DNA of 64,000 bases, taken from Siniperca chuatsi (taxonomy: Eukaryota > Chordata > Actinopteri > Centrarchiformes > Sinipercidae). The stretch spans positions 20,815,675-20,879,674 of the forward strand of contig NC_058046.1 of the NCBI RefSeq assembly GCF_020085105.1, in the 5' to 3' direction. Shown here in pieces: positions 36,476 to 64,000 of this stretch (position 1 is its first letter; each line of letters opens with the position of its first letter). Under the pieces are notes generated by a model that worked only from the letters and a program-made list of their open reading frames with translations, searched no databases and was not told the origin of the DNA. The translations under genes and the position numbers were made by a program.

Positions 36476-36685
36476 AAGTAATAATATATAAATGAAGTAA
36501 ATAATTGTTGAATGAAATTAAATTAATAAAGTTAGTTAAAACCTTAGCTCCCTGTGTCGTTAAAATGTCAGCACGTAATGCAAACATTTAAATTTAATGT
36601 CAAAGTAAAAAAAAATTAAAAATTAAACACAGCTTTCCAAAACTCAAGGTATAACTTATTCAACCAAAACCGTCATCAGTTAATT

Positions 36686-36691
36686 TTTATT
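36686..36691 (-). terminator. Possible idnk polyadenylation signal
   Basis: TTTATT on plus (AATAAA on minus) about 540 bases beyond the idnk stop codon. Weakly supported. Confidence 0.3.
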
Positions 36692-36889
36692 TCACAAAAA
36701 AAGCACTTTTTGGTCCCAAACCTTTGCAATATCAAACACTCACACCCACAGCATATACTGGAATGGCACTTGGGCTGGGCTTTGAAATATTTTCAGCTAA
36801 CTAGCTGCAGTTTCCAGAATCCCAAATGCACCACAGGATCATACAGATTCTGTAGTTCATGCTATACTGAAGGGGAAAAGTCCGAGAAT

Positions 36890-37175
36890 CACCAAAGTCA
36901 GTTCCCGTCTGGGAACCATGTATGTACAGAATTTTGTGCCAGTCCATCAAATAGATGTTGAGATATTTCACTGAACAAGTGAAAACTTTGACCGGCTTGT
37001 GGCGCTACGCTAGTGTGTCAGGGGATCACGGAAGTCATTAGAATTGATCCTGTAGGGACTTTGAATATCTGTAGCAAATTTCATGGCAATCCATCTAATA
37101 GTTGTTGAGATATTTCAGTCTGGACCAAAGTGGTGGACCATCCCTAGAATCACGCCACTAGCATGGCTAAAAACT
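36890..37175. repeat. Two tandem pieces of a dispersed fish repeat in the idnk 3' region
   Basis: CCATCAAATAGATGTTGAGATATTTCA (near 36945) and CCATCTAATAGTTGTTGAGATATTTCAGTCTGGACCAAAGTGGTGGAC (near 37091-37138) are related to each other. The latter is related to 49918-49971. Confidence 0.65.
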
Positions 37176-37230
37176 GAACACACTTGAAAACATGATGATG
37201 ATGAAGATCTCTTTTGATATGCTACGGTGG

Positions 37231-40200
37231 TTAAGCCACTGGTGACGACTTGATGCTGATGATGTGCTTCTCAACCTCCGTGGCCATATCAGGGATGCTC
37301 CTCCGGATGTCCAGTGGCAACACATTCTCCTCATCCAACGGCGGCTCTAAAACGTCAAACTGGGAACGCAGCAGGTCTTCTTTCATGTAATGTCCCCTCC
37401 GGGCCACCATCCTCTGGTGAAGGAGATCGTAGTCACCATGTAGGAAAAGAAAAAAGACATCAGGAGAGGTGGGAGGCAAAATATCTTGGTCTGGACCAGA
37501 AGAGGGAGCGAGGGCTTTGGAGCCATAGAGCAGGATCTGTCTGTACAGGCGCTTCAGGGCGGAGCACGCCACAAGAGCATCAGACCCTGAACACCGTTCT
37601 CTAGGATGAGAAGACACATATGCACATAGTTAGTAAGAGCAGGAGTGAATTAGTAATAAATGCTGAGCTGTACACTGAAATGTCATGTGGATAACAAGAA
37701 AAAGGTTGAAAACAGTGGGGAAACAAACTAAACAAACTTAAAGTGAACTCCGATCACAAACCGCTAAAGAGAAGAATGAAGAGAAGAGAAGAGACGGCAT
37801 ACAAGGACGAGCTGATAGAGAAAAATAAGTGTGACTGAGTGTGGAAGAGTTGAGGAAAAGAAGTCTTTGATGTCGCCGCTGACGTTTTAAGAAAGAGATG
37901 GCATACTTTTCAGTTCTCCCTCACCTCTTCTCTACACCCTCGCTCACTTAATCTTAGTCTTTACTCTCCCAAACTCCCTCTCCTCGCTCTCTGGTTTTCA
38001 TCTCAATTTTCAAAACCATCTCTGATATTTTTTATCTTTTTTTCTGACAATTTCACGCCTGCATATCCTTACCTCGCTGCTCTGCTCTTCAGCTCCCTCT
38101 CACTCTCTAAACCCATCCTCTTCTCCATTTCTGTCATTATAAAAGTATGTTGTGTTTTCAGTGCAAAATGTTCACGTGAGTGTGCATGTGCATAATAATC
38201 TGTGTGTATAAAAGGTTTGTTTATTCTTACCTCTCAATGACTTCATGCAGTTTGAGAAGCCAAGGCAATCTGTCCTGAAGAAACAAACAACAACATAACA
38301 ACTGGTTACATTTTTGTTATGAACAGCTTGTTGTATATTTATTTTATGGTTGTCTACAGCAGCAGTTGTCCTTGTTAATAAATGTTTTGCTTAAGAAATA
38401 GAGCAGCCTGTAGTCTCCTTCCAAAAGCTTAAAAGTTAAAGTAACTTAAACCTGCAATGACAAGCTATGAACACAACATTGACATATCATCACCTTTTAA
38501 ATTGATACATCAAACTTGTTAGCAAACAGTTGCTTATTTACACATCCAGCAGTTACGAAGCTACATTATCATTCATTTTGAGTCATGTTTCTGGCCACCT
38601 GATGATTATAAGTCCAATATTCTCTCTCTTTTAGCTCTGTTTTTAGTCTCTACCAACTCCTGAGGGAAATATCTGTCTCTTTAGCTGCTAAATGCTCCAC
38701 TATGTTCACAAGAACTGTGTCTGTCTGCCATTTGGTGCCGAGCAGGTAGAGTTTAGATTGGGTTTTTAGAGGTTTTTCTCTGGAAACAGCTGCCTGCTGC
38801 GGCCGAAAACAACGCTGAGGGTGGTGAGAGTGAACCAAGTTGCGGGACGGACAGCTAAACAATGAGCTGAAACTCACTACAAATCTCAGTAAAGCCGAGG
38901 GAAGCTGCAGATTCAGGTGATAATTCTCTGTAGGTTCATCAGTATGAGTGACCCCTTTCACATGCATTGTCATTTGATACATTGTTAATATAAAAAATAC
39001 TGATTATAGCCACTTTAAAGAAGGAAAATAAATCTTATTATTTACTTGGTTTCAGGGGTTTACACCTTTGAGTAGTTTTGGCTGCCCAGGAAAGGAAGAG
39101 AAGGCTTTGCCTCACTTTTGTGGTCACTAGCATGAACACAGATTCTGGCTTTGCCCTTTAATACAATGGTAAGTGGGTATGTAAATCCAATCACATACAC
39201 TCAGCATATCTTTCAGCATATCATTGGCCATCAGAGGGGCAAGCCGTGCATTGCAGAGCATCACAGGACAGACAGAGTGAGCTGAGCCTGCAATGGTGAA
39301 ACTGATGTAGAAACCTTGCTCCTCTGAAAATACTACATTCAGATATGAAAAAGATATCTGACAAAAAGGTCAAATGTAAAAAACTAACTACACTCATAGT
39401 TACATTGAGCACAATGCAGCAGAAGCTGTGAAGAAGTGTTTATGGTAGATCTGATTATTCCAAGTCAGAATTCACACTAACAATATTTTCTGTTTAATGG
39501 ACTTAACTAAAAGAGTCTTTAAAAAAAAAACAATAACGGAATCAAACACAGATCAGGCAGTACAGACACATCTTTGATTACACTGCAATCAGAAATAGAA
39601 TCAGTCCTAATTTGGTTACAACTGAACCGGAGTCACATTTTTTTTCACACTGCAGTCGGTGCCTTTAATATGAAGAGCTGAACTGGAATGAGAGGAATCA
39701 AATGTCCTGTCTGGTTATGCCAACCTCAACCTGCCAACTCTAACACTGGCGTAAAAGGCACATTTTTTTGCCAGAGTCTGACAGTAATCCCAAATTTACA
39801 TTTCTGCCTCACTTCATCATTCATTCTCAAACTGCCAAATGTTGAGTGTTTTTAAAATGCCAAAGCATTGGACAGAGCAGATCCCAGGGGGATTCTCCCC
39901 GCCGTTCAAAGCAGATTTCTGAGTGGGAGGTTATCACCACCAAAGACTGCTACCAGCAAACTGCTGCTACATGCTGGCAGAGGTTGCGCTGCCTGTAAGC
40001 TTGTAAACTCGACTTTGGCAGGTAGCCAGTCAATTGTTTGGAGGTCTCCCTTTTTTTTGAAAGTCAGCACGGACAGGGAAAAGATAAATGTTGGACAAAC
40101 AGAAAATAAATCCCTCAAGTGAATTTTAGGACTGTGGGATGTGATGAAAAGCTCAGTTTCCCTCCCTGCTAATTCCACTGTCGGCTCTGTCTGCTCTAGT

Positions 40201-40325
40201 GAAGGAAACTTGTTGAGTTTTCTGTGGCTGCAAGTCTGAGACAATGATTTACTCATGGCAGAAGAGAAATGGCTCACTCCATAAATGACTGACATTCAGT
40301 CTGAGCTGACAAGACACCTCCAGCA

Positions 40326-40380
<55 letters not shown>

Positions 40381-40550
40381 ACACCTGGGCTGACCTGGTC
40401 TGTCAGTGGTTCACCATGAGCCATCTTCTCAATGTTCCCCTGTGGGTGAAAGTTATCCCCTTCATGCAGAGGCAAGCCCAGCTGATGAGTAGACACACAC
40501 ACATATGCACAAGAGAGTGTAAAGTCATACTGTGTGCAGAAACATGATGG

Positions 40551-40592
<42 letters not shown>

Positions 40593-41430
40593 GTGTGTGT
40601 TTGTGTGTATGGGGGTGGAATGGATCCAATTACCTTTTCTGATAGGAAAGCCCCTAAAGTGCTTCTGTATAAGAAAAGAAGACATAACAGACCCAATTGA
40701 TACAGTGCAATAATATTAATAAGAAGAAAACATTGATCTGATTTGCTGCTTTGAGACAATACTTTACTGTCACAGACATGCTGTAGTTTAGAGCTTAAAT
40801 GATTAGTTGATTGGCAAAAATTAATCAGAAACTATATTGATAATCAAGGAATAATTGATAACATTTTTCAAGCAAAAATGCTAATTTGCTGCTTCTCTTT
40901 GTCTTATGTTAAAGTAATTTGAATATCTTTTGGCAGACAAAACAAGCAATGTGAGCCTTAGGCTTTAGGCAATTGTGATTCTGACATTTTATAGACAGAT
41001 TAATGAATCAATTAATCGAGAAAGAAATTTGCTGATCATCAGATAATGAAAATAATTGTTAGTTGCAGCTCTGCTGTGGTATTTTTGTGTTGAATTACAT
41101 CCCTTACAGGACTGTGCTGCAGTTGGTTTACTACCTCAGGAAGCTTGTAACAGATACCAGTGTACTGTTGTTACTAATTATGTAATGGGACATTAATAGT
41201 TTATAAACTACCACCTAGTAATCTCTAAACAAATATCTAATTTATTTTCTCCAAGGCATTTACACATCCTTTTCCTCGTGTGACTCAACAAAGTTAAATA
41301 TGTTGGTTATGCTCTACTAAATGTGCTTCTTATGGGTCAGATGCCACCTTGTAAAGCTCTCCTAAATAAACATAAATATACAGTATACATACTTCCCACA
41401 GCCTGAGACTCCCATTATGATGTAGATCAT
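37231..41430 (-). CDS. idnk: Gluconokinase IDNK
   Basis: Five coding exons on the minus strand, in order: 41430-41393, 40664-40634, 40481-40395, 38274-38231, 37600-37231. Phases agree and give 189 residues (human 187). The P-loop GVSGCGKST (residues 7-15) is split across exons 1 and 2. The substrate and nucleotide family blocks follow: EGDNFHP, KMAHGEPLTDQDRLPWL, ALVACSALKRLYR, LHGDYDLLHQRMVARRGHYMKEDLLRSQFDVLEPP. The enzyme phosphorylates D-gluconate to 6-phosphogluconate in the cytosol, feeding the pentose phosphate route. The start is set at ATG 41430 because it gives MIYIIMGVSG, like known members. An upstream non-coding exon probably ends at 41618. It is convergent with the ubiquilin and head to head with frmd3. 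No missing key residue seen. Confidence 0.94.
37601..38230 (-). other. idnk intron 4
   Basis: It contains a purine-rich stretch (37768-37790) and a pyrimidine-rich stretch (37915-38120) on the plus strand, with partial complementarity. No exon. Confidence 0.6.
38440..39015. repeat. Long dispersed fish repeat in idnk intron 3
   Basis: It runs from CCTGCAATGACAAGC through CCAGCAGTTACGAAGCTACATT, GTTTCTGGCCACCTGATG and CAAGTTGCGGGACGGACAGC to TATAGCCACTTTAAAG. An inverted partial copy lies at 52640-52977 with the matching words GATGGCCAGAAACACGACTCC and GTAACTGCTGG. No protein frame of note. Confidence 0.65.
39016..40394 (-). other. Right part of idnk intron 3
   Basis: AT-rich intron sequence ending in a CA microsatellite (40325-40383) directly against the donor of exon 3. 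No other gene recognised. Confidence 0.6.
40325..40383. repeat. (CA)n microsatellite next to idnk exon 3
   Basis: About 25 CA units with a terminal AGACACAC interruption, 11 bases from the idnk exon at 40395. Confidence 0.95.
40552..40610. repeat. (GT)n microsatellite in idnk intron 2
   Basis: Interrupted GT run of about 50 bases. With the CA run 200 bases to the left, it forms an inverted CA/GT pair around exon 3. Confidence 0.95.
40785..41075. repeat. MITE-like element, copy D (idnk intron 1)
   Basis: Ends AGAGCTTAAATGATTAGTTGATTGGC and TAATTGTTAGTTGCAGCTCTG are inverted relatives. The interior holds TTTGCTGCTTCTCTTTGTCTTATG and CATTTTATAGACAGATTAATG. Confidence 0.75.
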
Positions 41431-59685
<18,255 letters not shown>

Positions 59686-61349
59686 GTAAGTGTCACTTCT
59701 GCTCCCTTTGTGTTTTTCTTAGTGTTTTGCATCAGTGTACGTGTACACAGCAATGAGCAGAGTGTGAAATGCCCGTGCGTGTGTGTGTACTCGTGTGTGC
59801 ACATTCTTGTGTGTATATTTGTGTGTGTATGTATTTATTAATGCCTTGCATGCAGGCTTGAATTTTTCTCTCCCGAGAGCTGCTTCAGTTTGAGGGGGTC
59901 AAGCTTTACAGCAAACAGACAACACCACAGGGACTCATACACACATACAGGGTCATGACAGCAGACACGCAACAGTTTTAAAGCCACTGGATATTCAAAA
60001 ACATTTGAAATTAAAAATCATGTAGCCTATTGTATGGAAAATTCATTGTGTTGTTAAAAAAAGAAACAAACTGTAAATACATTTGTTTTTCATAATGGAC
60101 AAATAGCATTTAGGAAGTTTACTCATAGTTTTAGGGCATTATTACCCTATATCCCCAATACACATTGCTCACATTACCATTTGCCACGAGTAGTGACAAA
60201 GCCAGACAATGTCGGACAGCGTCTTTTCTCAGAAACACCACAGGGAGACAAACAGAGACACAATAAAGGCAGACAAAGTGACAAGAGTAGAGTTTCTCAG
60301 GAACACAACAAACTGCCAGAGGGACAAGTGGCCCCAAAGAGAAAATAAACACAAATACACAGCGTAAAACACACAGCCATGGCAGGAGAGCACAAGCTTA
60401 AGACAGAGAACTCAATTGTCAAACAAATAAACAGGCTGCCTTCAGTGGAGGTTAACCAGTAACACGTTTCATCGAACAGGTAGTACTGAATTAACTACGA
60501 GCCTATACCAGCTACATACAGCGAGAGTATGCTGCTTGTTATTGGTCATCACCAATGAAAGGAAGCAGATTTCACCTGAGCCCCGGTACATTTGACTCTT
60601 CTACAGTGGTGTTGCTTTATTTTAGGTCGGCGGTGGGAGCCGGGCCTGCCGTCCTGTTGCATCTCCCTCACAGGTTGGCATTTGTATCAGTTCATTTGGG
60701 TTAATATGTAGATGCTGACAAACACTAAACAAAAGGCTACTTCAGGGATAAGGGTAAACTCATTGTCTATTGACCATTGTCACAGTTTTCCGCTACTCTG
60801 TAGCACACCAACTTTCTTGCGTTTGCTTTTCCTTTCCCTCTTGATGTTTGCCTCTGATTGACACATATTAGATAAGAACTACTTTCTTTATGTTCTACAA
60901 CAAATCAACATGCATTCAGAATCTTACTTAAGTAAAAGTAAATAAGAATTAGCATAACAATATACTTAAAGTTCCAAAAGTAAATGTACTCATTATACAG
61001 AATGGCCCATTACAGAATCATATATATTATATTAATGGATTATAATTATTGATACATTAATGTGAACATTCCTTTAATGTTGCAGCTGGTAAAGGTGTGG
61101 CTAATTTCAACTACTTTAAATACTGCTGGGTAGCTTAATTTATAACAATACATCATTATTTATTAGTTAATTTATATTTGGCATTAATAATCTAAATCTG
61201 CAAAGTAACTAGTAACTAATGTCAAATAAATGTAGTGGAGTAAAAAGTACAATATTTGCCTCTGAGATGTAGTGGAGTTGAAGTATAAAGTAGCATAAAA
61301 CAGAAATACTCAACTGTGTGAACTGCGAGAGACACTTTATTCTAGAGAC

Positions 61350-61588
61350 AAATGTAAAATGGACTGCACTACATGTCATTCACTCCATTCACACACTGCA
61401 GGTGCCATCTGCTCATCAGAACAAAGAAACTAATCATTCACACACACACTGACAGAGCAATTTGGGGTTCAGTATCTTGTCCAAGGACACTTTGACATGT
61501 GGGCTGAGGGAAGCCTTGATCGAACAGCCGATCTTCCAATTAGTGGACGGCTTGCTCTACCTCTAAGCCACAGCTGCCATAATGTTTT
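61350..61588 (-). repeat. tRNA-derived SINE, inverted copy
   Basis: On minus it begins GCTGTGGCTTAGAGGTAGAGC (A-box-like), then CTAATTGGAAGATCGGC and a GTTCGATC B-box-like stretch. It closes with GTAGTGCAGTCCATTTT. The tRNA-like promoter boxes are better preserved than in the 2904-3153 copy. Confidence 0.8.
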
Positions 61589-63715
61589 ATTCCCTTCCTG
61601 GAAAGAAGTAACTGAAGGAACAAGGTAAGATAATTCTGCCTTTGCTTCATAAAAAATTTAAACAAATGTCGCTTTGTCAGCCACATTTTATACATGGGTG
61701 TGGGAGACAAACAAATGCACCTTAGTGTCCACGTCCTCTATCTCTTCTATCACATTGTTACTTTTCTATCTAGTCTAGAAAAATTGCCTCAGTCTTTCAA
61801 TTTATTGGACTGATACCAAATCCTCAAGTTTACTGTTGTTGATTTTAGATAATTCTTCTATCAAACTTCTGATGAAACTGAATCTTTCCTGCAGGATTTC
61901 TCAGCGTGATTTTCGTCTACATTTGGCCAATTGCCTGTGTGATCAGCAAAAATGTGTCTGTGTCTAAAGTTCGCCCACCCTTTTAATGACTGTCCTGTTC
62001 TTTCTGTACCGCTATAAATTAATAAAGGAGCTATTAGCAGCGCATATTCTGCTTCATTAGAACATGTGCGAGAGGACAGGAGGGGGGAGGATGAGGAGAT
62101 CATTGAAAATTAGAATGAGAGATAGAGGAAGAGAGAATGGGAGGAAAAGAGTGATTAAGAGGAAATGTGTGGGGGGCTAATGCAGAAGGGAGAGAGGGGA
62201 GACAGTGATAGATAACTTAGCTAAAGAAAGAAGTCAGATTGCCAGAAAGAGGAGATTGGAGAGACAGTTTGAGATGAGAGAGACGGATGGAGGACAAGTG
62301 TTGAATAGATCTGAGTCGTACTGACACATCACTTCTCCCTGTGGCAGTTTTTACTCTCAAATTAGGATGGGTGTCTTGTGTTTTATTTTCTCTTTGTGCG
62401 TCTATGCGCATATGCGTCACATTTGTGTGTGTGCATACTATTGTGTCAATTCACTTTCTCTAAAACCTTTTTTTTTTTTTAAAGCATCTTGGTCCCTTAA
62501 GCCTGAGCAAAAAAAGCATCTCAAATTCTTTGGGAGTGAGTGGGAGGATTGCGTCTTTCATATTGCTCAGCATGTATTATGTAGATGTGTGCTGTTTTTC
62601 ATAGCTGGATAATACCGCAGAGGATCCCGACATTAAAGACAGAGTGGTGAGGCCACTCTGTAAAGATTTATGGTCCCATGTTAGATGATTTCTTCCTCTT
62701 CTTCTGCCACCTCCTTTTTTCCTTCTCTGTTTAGTTTATGCTTGATGCCCACTTTGGAATCATTGCCTATTATCAGATTATTTTGCATCTTACTTTAGCA
62801 TCTGCTTTGAAACTAATCTGTATCAGATTCCCGTGTTTACACTCAAATAACCCACATGTGTACATGAGTTCACTTCAGACATAAGCTTAACCTATGAGCA
62901 CAGTGAATACAAACAAGTCCCTCATTATCCCAAGATTTGCCATGCCATAACTGTTTTATACTGTAGGTTCTGCCGAATATCAGTTGCCTATTTTTTCCCA
63001 AACTTCAGTGCACTGTACCCCGTAGTTATCCAGTATTTACAAAGATACTTAATTTATAGTATAATTAATTTATCTCTTCCCCTAAAATGCCCAGTTGTTA
63101 CACTCTTGTTCCCCATAGTCTTGTTTTCTTCCACTGTACTTACAAATAAGTACTTGTAAGTCATTTATTAGTACCTGATTCATACAATGAAAATACAGTG
63201 TAAATTATGGGCTGGAGGGTCAACCAGAGCAGTGGGAGGAGCCTGAAGCCCATGACGGAGCACTTATTCCAGCTTCCCATCTCTTTCTTAAAAAGACTGA
63301 TGGGAAAAAAAGAAGGAATACATGTCCTTGTATTGTCAATATGGTTATTGTATAGTTGCTTTTACATGTTCCCAATAAAAATAATACACTCCAACTGAAT
63401 CACAATGACCTTTAGAGGTCAAGAATTTTACTTTACATAGATATGAAAATGTTTCAAGGTCACATTAGACCTTTGAAAGAACTTAAAATAAAATAAAAAA
63501 TATCTGAATTGGGCCAGGAAGTGTAAATGAAACATCTCTATATACATATATCATGACATAAACTGTACATCAGAATGATGGACATTGATTTTAGTACCTT
63601 CATGTGTGTACGTGAATGTGTGTTTATATGCAAATTTGTGAGATCTGTGAGACCCCGGGGGGGGGGGGTTTAAGCCATTGCTGTCGTTTGATCCGAACCC
63701 CACAGCCTATCGTGG

Positions 63716-63717
<2 letters not shown>

Positions 63718-63769
<52 letters not shown>
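63718..63769. repeat. (GT)n microsatellite
   Basis: About 25 uninterrupted GT units in frmd3 intron 3. Confidence 0.95.
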
Positions 63770-63773
<4 letters not shown>

Positions 63774-63957
63774 TGCACGCGCACTTACGTAAGTGTGTGT
63801 ATATATGTTACCATGCATATTTAAATACTATACTAAGCTCAAATTCTCTCCCGCAGCAGCTGCACACACGCACACACACACACACACACAAAGTGCCTCA
63901 CTTGAACTGGGATCTATTTCTTTCCTTTGATCTGAGTCCTAAAGCATTTCATTTCTG

Positions 63958-63961
<4 letters not shown>

Positions 63962-64000
<39 letters not shown>
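63962..64000. repeat. (GT)n microsatellite running off the window
   Basis: About 19 GT units continuing to the last base of the window. Confidence 0.95.

Larger units (their letters stand above)
33136..36600. other. Spacer between ubiquilin and idnk 3' ends
   Basis: The two genes are tail to tail. The spacer has no convincing frame. It contains two MITE-like copies (34566-34805, 36113-36475) and short GT runs (35310-35328, 35510-35524). The rest is AT-rich unique-looking DNA. Confidence 0.6.
59686..64000 (+). other. frmd3 intron 3 (incomplete)
   Basis: Starts with donor GTAAGT. It contains the inverted SINE copy (61350-61588), a purine-rich stretch (62060-62300), GT microsatellites (63718-63769 and 63962-64000) and one splice-bracketed 48-base open segment at 60626-60673, discussed in the findings. 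Confidence 0.6.

Noticed and set aside
61470-61590. tRNA-like sequence with A and B boxes
   Set aside because: It belongs to a SINE head with a long non-tRNA body and a second copy at 2904. No full cloverleaf is seen.

Overview
The window is vertebrate nuclear DNA, almost certainly from a ray-finned (teleost, percomorph-like) fish. The genes are split by short GT-AG introns. The exons read as clear fish-like orthologs of human 9q21.32 genes. The non-coding space carries CA/GT microsatellites, tRNA-derived SINEs, 3' ends of non-LTR retrotransposons and several MITE-like families of the kind common in spiny-rayed fishes. Nothing points to bacteria, phage, plasmid, CRISPR or operons.

Layout, left to right. 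(1) 3-2200, plus strand: last four coding exons of the queuosine salvage N-glycosylase gene qng1 (human C9orf64). (2) 4690-16111, plus: a complete 15-coding-exon kinesin gene, kif27, with an RFX-type X-box about 250 bp upstream of its ATG. (3) 18872-26871, plus: a complete 12-coding-exon gkap1. (4) 28212-32976, plus: a complete 11-exon, strongly diverged ubiquilin in the ubqln1 position. (5) 41430-37231, minus: the complete five-coding-exon gluconokinase idnk. (6) 42811-59685 and beyond, plus: the first three coding exons of frmd3, separated by a first intron of about 14.8 kb; the rest of the gene lies past the right edge.

Gene order and relative orientations match human FRMD3-IDNK-UBQLN1-GKAP1-KIF27-C9orf64 (from memory of the human map), so this is an ancient conserved block. 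The genes are not one pathway: tRNA queuosine recycling, a ciliary/Hedgehog-type kinesin, a cGMP-kinase anchor, a proteasome shuttle, gluconate phosphorylation and a FERM-domain membrane-cytoskeleton adaptor.

I did not find a new gene system. The points most worth a second look are splice oddities in the ubiquilin (a GC donor and two competing acceptors), overlapping donors at the end of gkap1, an X-box in the kif27 promoter, three long hairpins (one shaped like a microRNA precursor) and near-identical inverted retrotransposon ends. All exon limits come from reading splice signals, phases and protein similarity by eye. Family comparisons rest on remembered human proteins, not on a search.
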